Shown piece after piece: positions 33,076-43,339 of a stretch of 64,000 nt of DNA. The translations under genes were made by a program, and so were the position numbers. The stretch is from Ariolimax columbianus. Lineage: Eukaryota > Mollusca > Gastropoda > Stylommatophora > Arionidae. Numbering within the stretch: position 1 is the first letter of the stretch; every line of letters begins with the position of its first letter. The notes beneath the pieces were generated by a model that saw only the letters and a list, made by a program, of their open reading frames with translations, ran no database searches and was not told where the DNA came from. The stretch covers positions 31,740,979 to 31,804,978 of the forward strand of contig JAVGWX010000012.1 of NCBI GenBank assembly GCA_036924085.1, written 5' to 3'.

Positions 33076-33489
33076 CAAGAAATAAAACATCTGTTCGTTT
33101 TTGTTTGCTCCTACTTTGCCATCATCTAAATTCATAACTGTATCAGTTGTCACGTCCATATTCGTGTTCATTCAGTGTATCTTTATTTCAATACAATCCT
33201 TGTCTGCACACTGCTTGGCGATTGCCGGGGCATGCTAAAACTATTTCACTAATTTCTACAACGATTACCGCTGCTCGGTGCAGACCAGCAAAGCGAGAGA
33301 ATCGGTAAAGAGAATTATTTTAAATCTTTATTGCAGCTGAACAGAATGCAGAACTACTAATATAAAATCCACGTTTACAGTAATAATAATATTCGCCTAG
33401 GCATCTGAGGCCTGTTGCGTCGGTTGAACACCACCACGACCAGTCGATACGGCGCTCTGCCAGACCTCGTCTATAGCAGGAGAAGAGGA
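33076..33489. other. Intronic DNA without recognised gene
   Basis: Nothing supported was found. Confidence 0.5.
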
Positions 33490-33490
33490 T

Positions 33491-34490
33491 GGGGGGGGGG
33501 GGGGGGAGCAGTTGCTATTTCTTGAAGCCACGTGTTTCTGGGACGGCCTCTCCTGCGCTTCCAGTCAGCTGGTTGGATACCCTTAGCACTTTGAACTGTC
33601 TTGAGAAGGATCTGGTGAGCTGGAACTTCCTGATCCAGTCGGACAACATGTGCAAACAGGGAAAGGCGACGACGGTCCAGGACTTCTGATACAGTTGGGA
33701 GGTTAGTCCTAGTAGAGAACTCGACATATCGTACGAGATCGGTACCAACGAATCTGAACTTAATGATTTAAGAGCAGTACTCTGTCAGCTATGCCAGCAG
33801 TCCGCACCAAAAAGGGTAGTGGTACAGTGGGTTCCATCCCACTGCAACATCCAAGGCAACGAGGAGGCAGACAAACTGGCAAAAGAAGGTGCAAGACTAC
33901 CACAACCAGATACTAGTATGACATACGAAGAGTCAAAACGGCTTATTAGAGCTAGATACATGACCAAATGGGAAACCGAACATACTGGCTACACCAAAAA
34001 CGATGCCTATTATCAGTTGAACAGAAGAGAGCAGGTCGTGGTCTTCAGACGTCGCACTGGCCACAATAGACTGAGGTACCACCTATTCAACAAATTGAAG
34101 ATAGGTGGCACCGACGAATGCCCGTGTGGTACCGATAAAATGACCGCTGAGCATCTGCTGCAAAACTGCCCGACGTACGAGGATCAGAGAAAGCAGATGT
34201 GGCCATCACCAGTGGCAACACTAGACAAGCTCTATGGCAGTGTCGACAGCCTCAGGATGACCGCTGCTTTTTTCGAAAAAGTAAAGGTTGATGTCTGACA
34301 GCGTACGATGAAGAAGAAGAAGTACCAACGAATTCCAAGAATACGCCGCTGATTGCGAACATGAAAGGACTCGAGTCTTGAGATGTCCTCGTTTCGGCCC
34401 CATACATTAGCACTGAAATCACACACGACTGGTAAATACGCTGCTCTGAACTCAAGGATAATATACTATTGTTTACAGTGCTTATTCTCA
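33491..34490 (-). mobile_element. LINE family C, copy C1, split by LINE-A3
   Basis: On the minus strand 34490-34334 reads QSCVISVLMYGAET and RRILGIRWY after frame breaks. On the far side of the A3 insertion (33741-33491) it continues VEFSTRTNLPTVSEVLDRRR, LSLFAHVVRLDQEVPAHQ and RRRGRPRNTWLQEI. These are consecutive blocks of the post-RT region of an endonuclease-RT LINE. The copy ends at a run of about 17 G at 33491-33508 (plus strand). Confidence 0.8.
33754..34321 (+). mobile_element. LINE family A, copy A3 (RNase H end)
   Basis: A 5'-truncated insertion starting within RNase H (ELNDLRAVLCQLCQQSAPK). It has VVVQWVPSHCNIQGNEEADK, the FRRRTGHNRLRYHLFNK block and DECPCGTDKM...EHLLQNCP, a stop at 34298, then GAAGAAGAAGAAG. 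A perfect 12-bp duplication GTACCAACGAAT lies at 33742-33753 and 34322-34333. The frame is open throughout, which suggests youth, but the protein is only the last third of RNase H plus the C-terminal Cys/His region. Confidence 0.95.
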
Positions 34491-34848
34491 TTACTAGATT
34501 GTGGTCGCCGGGGATTTATAGAGTTGGGGAATAAAACAAAACAGGAGGAGGGCAAAAGCATATGCCAATTTTATCAAAGCTGCGTGCATTGTACTGCGTT
34601 TCGCTACAATAGTCCAATGTATGTGAATTTGGTACCCATTTATTTAATGACTTCGATATTCATAGGGTTGCGACATTGCTGTTTAACGAATCCGAACCAG
34701 CCAAGTTTGGACTGTGACGTGTGTTACTAACCGCTTCACCAAACTACACCTTCTTCGCCCTCAAACCCGCCAAAGTTTTCAACCAGTGTCCTCTTGGGTT
34801 AGGATGTGACAGGCCTCGAACACAGTGTTAACGCTAACTTTTACTCAC
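34491..34848. other. Intronic DNA without recognised gene
   Basis: Nothing supported was found between the LINE cluster and collagen exon 8. Confidence 0.5.
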
Positions 34849-35006
34849 CGGTAGACCGGCAGCACCGTGTGGTCCAGGCAGTCCATCTCGACCCGGCGGG
34901 CCTTGTGGTCCTACTAAGTCTGCAGCACTCACTTCTACACGTCCAGGTAGACCTGGTAATCCTGGTTGACCATCAGTACCTGGTCGCCCATCAGATCCTG
35001 GCACAC
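34849..35006 (-). CDS. Collagen exon 8 (158 nt)
   Basis: The acceptor TGTCGACAG precedes GT GTG at 35006, and the donor GTGAGT follows CCG at 34849. It enters in phase 1: the G ending exon 7 completes the first Gly codon (G then VPGSDG). It leaves in phase 0. It encodes two Gly-X-Y blocks separated by VEVSAADLV, a short non-collagenous interruption followed by [10 protein letters not shown]. Such interruptions add flexibility in non-fibrillar collagens. Confidence 0.9.
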
Positions 35007-35094
35007 CTGTCGACACATGCATGCAGATGTGAAACTGAGAGAGTTAGATAATGAACGTGTGCTGCTTAAGTAACTATAGGAGTAGACACAATGG

Positions 35095-35690
35095 ACACAA
35101 CCATGTGGTCTTCTCCCACGCAGAATCTGGCCCTCGACATTTATACCATGTGGTCTTCTCCCACGCAGAATCTGGCCCTCGACATTCATACCATGTGGTC
35201 TTCTCCGACGTAGAATCTGGCCCTCGACATGCATACCATGTGGTCTTCTACCACGCAGAATCTGGCCCTCGACTTTCATACCATGTGGTCATCTCCCACG
35301 CAGAATCTGGCCCTCGACATTCATACCATGTGATGTTCTCCCACGCAGAATCTGGTCCTCGACTTTCATACCATGTGGACTTCTTCCACGCAGAATCTGG
35401 CCCTCGACATTCATACCATGTAGTCTTCCTCCACGCAGAATCTGGCCCTCGACATTCATACCATGTGGTCTTCTCCCACGCAGAATCTGGCCCTCGACAT
35501 TTATACCATGTGGTCTTTTCCCACGCAGAATCTGGCCCTCGACATTCATACCATGTGGTCTTCTACCACGCAGAATCTGGTCCTCGACTTTTATACCATG
35601 TGGTCTTCTCCCACGCAGAATCTGGCCCTCGACATTCATACCATGTGGTTTTCTCCCACGCAGAATCTGGCCCTCGACCCACGTTTTATG
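35095..35690. repeat. 45-bp minisatellite
   Basis: About 13 copies of a 45-bp unit with CACGCAGAATCTGGCCCTCG and ACATTCATACCATGTGGTC. The period is a multiple of three, so open frames on both strands (15-aa repeats) extend through it; there is no sign of a gene. Confidence 0.97.
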
Positions 35691-35694
35691 TGAC

Positions 35695-35995
35695 CAGTCA
35701 TGCACGAATCATGTGGCCCGCCACTCACGTATCATGTGGCCCGCCACTCACGTATCATGTGGCCCGCCACTCACGTATCATGTGGCCCGCCACTCACGTA
35801 TCATGTGGCCCGCCACTCACGTATCATGTGGCCCGCCACTCACGTATCATGTGGCTCGCCACTCACGTATCATGTGGCCCGCCACTCACATATCATGTGG
35901 CTCGCCACTCACGTATCATGTGGCACGCCACTCACGTATCATGTGGCTCGCCACTCACGTATCATGTGGCCCGCCACTCACATATCATGTGGCTT
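35695..35995. repeat. 23-bp minisatellite
   Basis: About 13 copies of a 23-bp unit with GCCACTCACGTATCATGTGG. It abuts the 45-bp array; both units contain a CATGTGG word. Confidence 0.97.
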
Positions 35996-36054
35996 TCAAA
36001 ATAGTTTACGTTATATCATACAGACTGCTTACAGGCCCTTGACATCCAAGTTGT

Positions 36055-36420
36055 TGTTTTTGCTGTTGTTGCTATCCCATAGCTGCTTAACAAGCCTGCT
36101 CTTGGCAGCCCAATGTTATTCTAATATAGATACAGGTTATCTTTAGTTGTTTCACTGCGCCGTAAAGTGTGTAGGTAATTGTCGGCAGTGCTTGAAAGAA
36201 TCTTTTCCTCGTGTCCGCAAGCACCTTGCACTCAATGAGTAGGTGGCGAAGTTTCATAGGGTGAGAGCAATGTCTGCACAAGGGCAGGTGCTGGGGATTG
36301 GTGCGGTTCAAGTGGCTATTGACTCTGTCGTGTCCTTTTCGGAACTTCTAGATGAGACTTTGATCTCTTCTATGTTTATTTAGTTTATTTATGTCATCGT
36401 TACTTTTTGGTTGAGACATT
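36055..36420 (-). mobile_element. LINE family E fragment, copy E2
   Basis: The minus strand has NPQHLPLCRHC, LRHLLIECKVLADTRKRFFQ and a C-terminal tail ending in CAA-rich sequence. It is the same region as E1 at 23650-24010, with small indels. Confidence 0.78.
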
Positions 36421-36626
36421 TTGCTAAATACACTGCGACCTGTTGTTCCCATCGCCCACCTGCGAACAGGTGACGTCCAAGTAGTACTCGGGATATTAAG
36501 AACAGGCCCATTTGAACCTTATACTCATGTTGAAAAGGAGAATAGAGAATGTTATGCAAGGGCCTGGCAATCTCATGATAATAAATAAATTGTCAAAGAA
36601 ACAACGGCTGCAAGAGCTCATAAAGT
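36421..36626. other. Intronic spacer
   Basis: Nothing supported was found. Confidence 0.5.
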
Positions 36627-37390
36627 TTTATGATGCAGGGTTCCTGTAAGGGGTCAACTATGATGCAGGGTTCCTGTAAGGGGTCAACTATGATGCAGGG
36701 TTCCTGTAAGGGGTCAACTATGATGCAGGGTTCCTGTAAGGGGTCAACTATGATGCAGGGTTCCTGTAAGGGGTCAACTATGATGCAGGGTTCCTGTAAG
36801 GGGTCAACTATGATGCAGGGTTCCTGTAAGGGGTCAACTATGATGCAGGGTTCCTGTAAGGGGTCAACTATGATGCAGGGTTCCTGTAAGGGGTCAACTA
36901 TGATGCAGGGTTCCTGTAAGGGGTCAACTATGATGCAGGGTTCCTGTAAGGGGTCAACTATGATGCAGGGTTGCTGTAAGGGGTCAACTATGATGCAGGG
37001 TTCCTGTAAGGAGTCAACTATGATGCAGGGTTCCTGCAAGGAGTCAACTATGATGCAGGGTTCCTGTAATGAGTCAACTATCATGCAGGGTTCCTGTAAT
37101 GAGTCAAATATGATGCAGGGTTCCTGTAATGAGTCAACTATCATGCAGGGTTCCTGCAAGGAGTCAACTATGATGCAGGGTTCCTGTAATGAGTCAACTA
37201 TCATGCAGGGTTCCTGTAATGAGTCAACTATCATGCAGGGTTCCTGTAAAGAGTCAACTATGATGCAAGGTTCCTGTAAAGAGCCAACTATGATGCAGGG
37301 TTCCTGTAAAGAGCCAACTATGATGCTGGGTTCCTGTAAGGAGCTAGGTTCCTGCAAGGAGCCAGGTTCCTGTAAGGAGCCAACTATTGT
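36627..37390. repeat. 30-bp minisatellite with one-sided homogeneity
   Basis: About 25 copies of a 30-bp unit with TGATGCAGGGTTCCTGTAAG and GGGTCAACTA. The first eleven units from the left are identical; variants (GGAGTC, AATGAGTC, TCATGC) accumulate to the right. As 30 is a multiple of three, long frames (10-aa repeats) are open on both strands and are not genes. Confidence 0.97.
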
Positions 37391-37424
37391 TGTGGTACTA
37401 TGGTTCACAAGGAGCAGCAGCGAG

Positions 37425-37565
37425 ACAAGAAGAAGATGAAGAGGAAGTAGAAAACGAAGAAGAAGAAGAATAAGAAGAAGAATAAGAAGAAGAAGAAGAA
37501 TAAGAAGAGCAATACAAAAAAAGGTAGAATACGAAAGAAGAAGAAAACGAAGAAGAAAAAGGAAA
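37425..37565. repeat. (GAA)n-rich purine tract
   Basis: Interrupted GAA/GAATAA repeats on the plus strand, immediately right of the 30-bp array. Confidence 0.9.
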
Positions 37566-37687
37566 TGAACAGTCCAAAGCTGACTCAGATGCCATTTGAA
37601 ATCAAAACTAGTCCAGAACAAATAATTAGACATAAACAGTTCATTGAAATAAGCTCTTTATTAACAGACACACCAGCCAAGACTCAC

Positions 37688-37889
37688 CTGGTTCACCTTT
37701 GGGACCGGCAGGACCAGGCAACCGTATACCCTCATCACCTGATATTCCATCAATCCAGGGATCATCCTCATCTCTACCTTTTCCTGGAGGACCTGGTGGG
37801 CCAGGTAGTCCTTGTGCTCCCCTCTCACCATCTCGGCCGGTGAACCCCTCTTGTCCTGGAATACCAGGTGGACCAATGACCGTGTCACC
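37688..37889 (-). CDS. Collagen exon 7 (202 nt)
   Basis: The acceptor CTTCTTGGCAG precedes GGT at 37889, and the donor GTGAGT follows CCAG at 37688. It enters in phase 0 and leaves in phase 1. It encodes Gly-X-Y triplets ([20 protein letters not shown]), a PPGPPGKG block, a non-collagenous acidic interruption RDEDDPWIDGISGDEG, and a second collagen block ending PKGEP plus the first base of Gly. The tryptophan-bearing acidic interruption is a distinctive landmark for homologue searches. Confidence 0.92.
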
Positions 37890-37937
37890 CTGCCAAGAAG
37901 AAAAACCGAAGTCAATACATTGAAGATCATTTCTAAC

Positions 37938-38259
37938 TATATTAGGCACGAAACATATGTTTACCCAGAGGTATATACATTTTATAAATAGGTAGGGGGT
38001 GCGGGGGCGGCGTGGGCTAGTGGTTAAGTGGCACGGCTCACATCCCGAAGGTGCTGGGTTCGATCCTCATCACAGCACTGGCCGTTACCCCGAGGAAGCA
38101 AACCCTTAGAAAATGCAGGAGGAAGCAGACCCTTACATAAAATGCATGCTGATGTAGGATGCACTGGGCCGACAGGCGCAAAATAAAAATCCCAGTGCAA
38201 CGCACACTGCTTTGGGGATTTGAGAAATAAGGCGAACGCAAAAATATAAATAAATAATA
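37938..38259 (+). mobile_element. tRNA-like SINE, family S1, with 57-nt leader and TSD
   Basis: A 322-bp insertion flanked by ATTTCTAAC at 37929-37937 and 38260-38268. It starts with a leader (TATTAGGCACGAAACATATG ... TATACATTTTATAAATAGGT). The tRNA-like part follows: box A TGGGCTAGTGGTTAA at about 38013 and box B GGTTCGATCC at about 38057. The S1 body (CCGTTACCCC, AAATGCAGGAGGAAGCAG, GCCGACAGGCGCAAAATAA) ends with an A/T-rich tail. Pol III boxes are therefore unusually far from the 5' end. Confidence 0.88.
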
Positions 38260-38279
38260 ATTTCTAACGTCTCTGCCAG

Positions 38280-38455
38280 TCTTCTTCTTCTTCTCCTGCG
38301 TTCGTTCTCAATCTCCCACTACCAAGCCCGTAACAGAGCTTCGCAAGTAGCAGGATGTAGTCGGGAGAAGGGAATGCGTTGTGTCGCTAGTTTACAGTTT
38401 GACTGCGATATTTACACCTTTCGGTCAGACACATCCATCTTCCGCGGAGCTACTG
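38280..38455 (-). repeat. Dispersed family R fragment
   Basis: Plus strand: CTTCTTCTTCTTCTCCTGCG, TTCGTTCTCAATCTCCCACT, GCTTCGCAAGTAGCAGGATG, CACCTTTCGGTCAGACACAT. This is the GAA-tail half of family R, on the minus strand. Confidence 0.8.
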
Positions 38456-39189
38456 TCTAAATCATTCATCTTCAAAACCTAATTAACATATACAGACAAA
38501 TCAAATGCAAGATAAGGCTCATATGTAGCAACAACATGATTTGATAGCGGGCATAGAGACATCCAACGTCTATGTAGATCTAATGTCCTGGCCATATTGG
38601 AGTTCATCTCAATTAAATTGGTGAGTGTCGATATGGATAGATGTGATATTCTTGTTTTCAATCCACTTCATGGATGTTAGTACTTCCATCGATAATATAT
38701 CAATACAAATAATGTATCATTTTGATTACCGGAAGAGAGCGGCGCCTGAGAGGAAGGAGGAAGAGAGGGATTTTTTTAGAGAACGGGGCAGGAGAGGGAT
38801 GTGTGAGAGGACGGCGCAAGAGAGGCGCAAAAGAGGACGGAGCAGGAGATGGGCGTCGGAGAGAATGGAGCAGGACAGGCGCCTGAATACGGAGCAAGGG
38901 ATGGGCGCCTGAGAGGACGGAGCAGGAGATGGGCGTCTGAGAAGACAGAGCAGGAGATGGGCGTTTGAGAGGATGGAGCAGGAGAGGCATATGTGGTGCT
39001 TGAGAGAAAGGAGCAAGAATTGGATGGCTGAGAAAGAACAGAACGGCCAGAGTCCAAGTACATGGGCAGATGAGCAAAAAGGTGACACTTGAGCAGGGAG
39101 TACCGCAAGGGGGAGTACTGTCACCCAAACTCTTCCTGGTGTAGATAAATGACATTATAGATAATATACCAAGAAGAGTTCATAGCTCA

Positions 39190-39828
39190 ATGTTTGCAGA
39201 CGATCTGGCTATGTGGACCTCTGAAAAGAATCTCGCCATAGCAAGAAATCTGATGCAGCAGGCCCTAACATCGCTGGAAGAGTGGGCGAACTCATGGCTG
39301 GTCAAAATAAACGAGGACAAAACCACATGTACAATATTCTCGCTATCAATCAAACCCCAAAACACCAAATTAAGTCTAAACGGAAAATACCTTCAGCCAA
39401 ACGACAACCCAAACTATCTGCGAGTCACATTTGATCGGCGCATGACATGGAAAAGTCAGATCGAGAGAAACCGAATGAGAGCCAGAGAAAGAATGACAAT
39501 CATGAGGACACTTGCTGGCACAAGCTGGGGAGCAGACGAAAGCATTCTAAAGAAATTGTACACTGGAAGAGTGAGACCAGTTCTCGAGTATGGCATTGCG
39601 GCATGGACAACAGCAGCAAAGGCGAACTTCGATAAAGTTAGCAAACTCCAAAACCAAGCCATGAGAGTTATAACAGGAGGCATGAAGTCAACGCCCATTG
39701 TAGAACTTGAAAAGATTACAAAACTGCAATCCATGACCGACAGAAGAGACTGCAGAGCCAAACTGCAATCAGAGAAACTCAGAAGACTGACTGACCAGAG
39801 ACTAAACAATTTGGAAATGGGAAGCTAA
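39190..39828 (+). pseudogene. LINE-A4 RT palm end and thumb (212 codons open)
   Basis: Starts at MFADDLAMWTS, the catalytic FADD motif, and continues through LEEWANSWLVKINEDKT, LGV-like YLRVTFDRRMTW, RVRPVLEYGIAAWTTAA and IVELEKITKLQSM, which are typical post-palm segments of I/Jockey-type LINEs. Upstream, the GVPQGG block is separated by the TAG at 39142. Downstream the frame ends artificially because of the one-base deletion near 39817. It supplies the thumb region that is missing in copy A1. Confidence 0.88.
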
Positions 39829-39863
39829 AGCGAAGAAACTTTGCAGAAATAGCCAAAGCAAAG

Positions 39864-40844
39864 ATGCACGAAGATCCCATAAACGCACTACCAACACCAA
39901 AGCCCATCTCTACTGTACGAAAACCTACCTGGAGGCAGCATATATTTCCAGAGGTGGTAGAAAATATACCAGGTATTGGAAACAAAAACTGCCAGTCTGA
40001 AAAAGAAAGAAGAGATACTACCCTGAATTACATATCGGAAAACTACCCAAGCATGGACTGGACCCATGCATTCACCGACGGCTCCGTAACAAATACAACA
40101 CAGAAGGGAGGGGCAGGAGCATTTCTGAACCTACCAAATGGCAGAAAAATAACACTGTCATTCGCAACTGGAAAATACACAAGCAATTTCAGAGCGGAGG
40201 CAGAGGCACTGAGGGGGGCAGTGGAAGAAATGGCGACAGTAAGAGTAATGAAAGCCACATTCCTGCTTACAGACGCTCTGGCCGTAGTCACAGCACTTAA
40301 AAGCCAGAAAAATACTGAACTTAATGATTTAAGAGCAGTACTCTGTCAACTATGCCAGCAGGCCGCACCAAAAAGGGTAGTGGTGCAGTGGGTTCCATCT
40401 CATTGCAACATCCAAGGCAACGAGGAGGCAGACAGACTGGCAAAAGAAGGTGCAAAACTACCCCAACCAGATACTAGCATGACATACGAAGAGTCAAAAC
40501 GGCTTATTAGAGCTAGATACATGACCAAATGGGAAACCAAACATACTGGCTACACCAAAAACGATGCCTATTACCAGTTGAACAGAAGAGAGCAGGTCGT
40601 GGTCTTTAGACTTCGCACTGGCCCCAACAGACTGAGGTACCACCTATTCAACAAATTGAAGATAGGTGGCACCGACGAATGTTCGTGTGGTACCGAGAAA
40701 ATGACCGCTGAGCATCTGCTGCACACATGCCCGACATACGAGGATCAGAGAGAGCAGATGTGGCCATCACCAGTGGCAACACTAGACAAGCTCTATGGCA
40801 GTGTCGACAGCCTCAGGATGACGGCTGCTTTTTCGAAAAAATAA
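39864..40844 (+). CDS. LINE-A4 RNase H domain and C-terminal Cys/His region (326 aa)
   Basis: This open frame encodes an RNase H fold with likely catalytic residues D72 (AFTDGS), a Glu at about 112 (SNFRAEAEALR), D137 (LLTDALAVV) and D190 (GNEEADRLAKEG). The VQWVPSHCNIQGN block at 174-186 carries the usual His. After RNase H come FRLRTGPNRLRYHLFNKLK and a C-x-C...H...C segment (DECSCGTEKM, EHLLHTCP). The enzyme degrades RNA in RNA-DNA hybrids during LINE copying. The Met start is only the first in frame; the natural protein is continuous with RT. There are no internal stops. Confidence 0.9.
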   Translation: MHEDPINALPTPKPISTVRKPTWRQHIFPEVVENIPGIGNKNCQSEKERRDTTLNYISENYPSMDWTHAFTDGSVTNTTQKGGAGAFLNLPNGRKITLSFATGKYTSNFRAEAEALRGAVEEMATVRVMKATFLLTDALAVVTALKSQKNTELNDLRAVLCQLCQQAAPKRVVVQWVPSHCNIQGNEEADRLAKEGAKLPQPDTSMTYEESKRLIRARYMTKWETKHTGYTKNDAYYQLNRREQVVVFRLRTGPNRLRYHLFNKLKIGGTDECSCGTEKMTAEHLLHTCPTYEDQREQMWPSPVATLDKLYGSVDSLRMTAAFSKK

Positions 40845-41520
40845 TGGTTACTGTCTGACTGCGTACGAAGAAGATGAAGGATGGCTGAGAGAACGGAACA
40901 GGAAGATGGAGGGGGGCTGAGAAGATGAAGGGGGAGATGGGCGCCTGAAAAGATGGAGAGGGAGATAGGCGCCTGATAAGATGGAGCGGGAGATTGACGC
41001 CTGAGAAGATGGAGAGAGAGCCTGATAAGATGGAGGGGGAGATAGACGCCTGAGAAGATGGAGCGGGAGATAGGCGCCTGAGAAGATGGAGAGGGAGATA
41101 GGCGCCTGAGAAGATGGAGCGGGAGATGGGCGCCTGAGAAGATGGAGAGGGAGATAGGCGCCTGAGAAGATGGAGCGGGAGATGGGCGCCTTAGAAGATG
41201 GAGAGGGAGCCTGATAAGATAGAGGGGGAGATAGACGCCTGAGAAGATGGAGCGGGAGATAGGCGCCTGATAAGATGGAGGGGGAGATAGGCGCCTGAGA
41301 AGATGGAGCGGGAGATATGCGCCTGAGAAGATGGATCGGGAGATAGGCGCCTGAGAAGATAGAGCTGGAGATGGGCGCCCAAGCAGATGGAGAGGGAGAT
41401 GGGCGCCTGAGAAGATGGAGCGGGAGATAGGCGCCTGAGAAGATGGAGCGGGAGATGGGCGCCTGAGAAGATGGAGCGGGAGATGGGCGCCCAAGCAGAT
41501 GGAGCACGAGAGGAACATCT

Positions 41521-41779
41521 GAGAAGAAGGAGCAAGAGTAGGACGTCTGATAATATGAAGCAAAAGAGTGACTCCTGAGGAAAAGCGGAGCAGGAATGCG
41601 TCCAACACGAAGCTACTGGTACCATCAGTGTCCTCGCTCTTCATATTTTACTGAGGGAGACCAAGCACCAATTGGTTCGTTAGATGTGAACTACGGCTGA
41701 GAAATGTGAAAAATAATTTGAAAACGTGAACAAAGATTGAAAAATATGCTTAATGATTGCCTGAAAGGAAAATGTGATT
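41521..41779. other. Array edge and spacer
   Basis: Diverged units of the 28-bp array, then short sequence with GAAAATGTGATTG-like words leading into the next array. Confidence 0.5.
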
Positions 41780-41935
41780 GACATCCGTGGATATTGATTG
41801 ACATCCGTGGATATTGATTGACATTCGTGGATATTGATTGTCTTCCGTGGATATTGATTGACATCCGTGGATATTGATTGTCATCCGTGGATATTGATTG
41901 ACATCAGTGGATATTGATTGTCAGCAGTAAGCAGA
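41780..41935. repeat. 20-bp minisatellite (first)
   Basis: About seven copies of ACATCCGTGGATATTGATTG with one or two substitutions. Confidence 0.95.
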
Positions 41936-42084
41936 GATCATTAAATGTAAACAATGATTGACAAATTGCAATAACGATCGCCAGATGTCAACAGTGATTG
42001 ACACATTGGATTAACGATTGTCAGATGTTCACAGTGATTACAAATTTAAATATCGATTGCCAGCTGTAAGCAATAAATGGCAAA

Positions 42085-42240
42085 TGAAAACAATGATTGA
42101 CACACATGTACAATGATTGACACACATGAACAATGATTGACACACATGCACAATTATTGACACACATTAACAATGATTGACACATGTGAACAATGATTGA
42201 CACACATGAATAATGATTGACACACATGAACAATGATTGA
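42085..42240. repeat. 20-bp minisatellite (second)
   Basis: About eight copies of ACAATGATTGACACACATGA. The ATTGAC word is shared with the array at 41780, and the interval 41940-42085 has diverged ATTGAC/ATTGTC pieces, so both may come from one ancestral repeat. Confidence 0.93.
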
Positions 42241-42265
42241 GCAATGTGGACAACAGAAGCCTTAC

Positions 42266-42481
42266 TTTTGGACCTTGTTCGCCTCTAAGTCCAGGAAGAC
42301 CAGTCTCCCCTGGTGGTCCAGGAATTCCTGGTGGGCCGATTTCCCCTCTCCCCGGTAATCCAGGTTCACCTGGGTCTCCCTTTGGACCCACCTCGAACTC
42401 CGGTATAACGTCTATAGAACCTGGTCGCCCTGATGGACCAGGGGGACCCGGTGGCCCAGTGATGGTTAACCCTGGTTGACC
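42266..42481 (-). CDS. Collagen exon 6 (216 nt, 72 aa)
   Basis: The acceptor TTCTTCTCAG precedes GGT at 42481, and the donor GTAAGG follows AAA at 42266; phase 0-0. It begins [20 protein letters not shown], has a short interruption [10 protein letters not shown], and then a collagenous run [20 protein letters not shown] to GEQGPK. The interruption is hydrophobic/acidic, as in exons 7 and 8. The next exon begins with Gly in register. It is the longest exon recognised. Confidence 0.93.
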
Positions 42482-43339
42482 CTGAGAAGAAAATCATAAA
42501 TTTAGTGTCAAAATATCTTTAGCTTGTTGAATTGGTTGAGACATTTTCGCAGTAACGAAATAATCATTCCAGAGCCCCTACCTGGAAAGAATAGGACGCC
42601 TGTATCTCCACCCATGTTGTTAAATGTGGCTTAAGAGAGTTGTGCATGTGGCTTTTGACCTCATCGCGTGAAATTCATTTCTTCAGATACCATCATAGCA
42701 AAAATGCGCAGCAGAGTGCTTTGGTGAAGCCTTCTACAAAAGAGACTATTTGTAGTGGTGACTTTATGCTCTGACTGGATTAAAAAGAGAGAAATGAAGA
42801 AGTAGAATCTGTGACTACGAGTATTACATTCAATCTGTAGACCTTCACTAACAGATGTAGTCATCGTATCGTTGATGTTAGATGTTCTGATGTAAGAGCA
42901 AGCACAGTTTCATGGCACAGTTTAGGGCAGCACCAATGCATGCTGGGAAGAGAAAGTGGAGATGAAGAGTACACATCTTCAATACGATGTGTTGTAATAT
43001 AGCAAGCCATGCGCTTGATTGGAACTCACAGGAGAAAGGACGAATAAGGAAGTCAAGAATGGTGAAAGAGAAGGCAAGTGCAGATGGTCATTCAGACGGA
43101 ACTTACGAAGGCAGCTGAGAAAATAAACAAGTGGAGAACATGTGCACAGACCCTATGCTATAATATAAGTGAATGAAGATGATGAGGCAAAGAATAAATT
43201 TGTTTCATTAGTGTTGCCAATCTATTCTACCTATGGCAGTTTTCAGTGCATATTCCTATTGAGGACACATTTCTAACTTTGTGGTCTCTTAAAGCAATTT
43301 GTGTCTGTTGTTTTAAACTCCAAGTTCTGAGAGTGAAGA
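42482..43339. other. Intronic DNA without recognised gene
   Basis: Nothing supported was found; AT-rich, no collagen-like or transposon-like coding sequence noted. Confidence 0.5.

Larger units (their letters stand above)
39034..40878 (+). mobile_element. LINE family A, copy A4 (RT C-terminal half and RNase H)
   Basis: A 5'-truncated insertion from within RT (RTARVQV region) to the 3' end (GCGTACGAAGAAGATGAA). It is flanked by a 12-bp duplication GGATGGCTGAGA at 39022-39033 and 40879-40890, which is itself array-derived sequence. Two lesions are visible against A1: a TAG at 39142-39144 in place of the Tyr codon of LVYINDI, and a one-base deletion in the GGGAAATGGG region near 39817 that shifts the frame between RT and RNase H. 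Confidence 0.94.
38735..41520. repeat. 28-bp minisatellite, split by LINE-A4
   Basis: A 28-bp unit with GAGATGGGCGCCTGAGAAGA and TGGAGCGG is seen at 38735-39033 (more diverged) and 40879-41520 (more homogeneous, about 22 units). LINE-A4 with its duplicated target occupies 39034-40878. Open frames in the array are artefacts. Confidence 0.95.

Noticed and set aside
35051..36146. 317- and 148-codon plus-strand frames
   Set aside because: Translations of the 45-bp and 23-bp arrays.
36593..37633. Long frames on both strands with 10-residue repeats
   Set aside because: Produced by the 30-bp array and the GAA tract next to it.
37890..38260. Duplication of exon plus intron shared with 47209-47540
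   Set aside because: The shared block is bounded by a 9-bp target duplication at 37929/38260, so it is an inserted SINE with a leader and not a duplicated intron.
40793..41644. 283- and 219-codon minus-strand frames
   Set aside because: Translations of the 28-bp array combined with the antisense end of LINE-A4.
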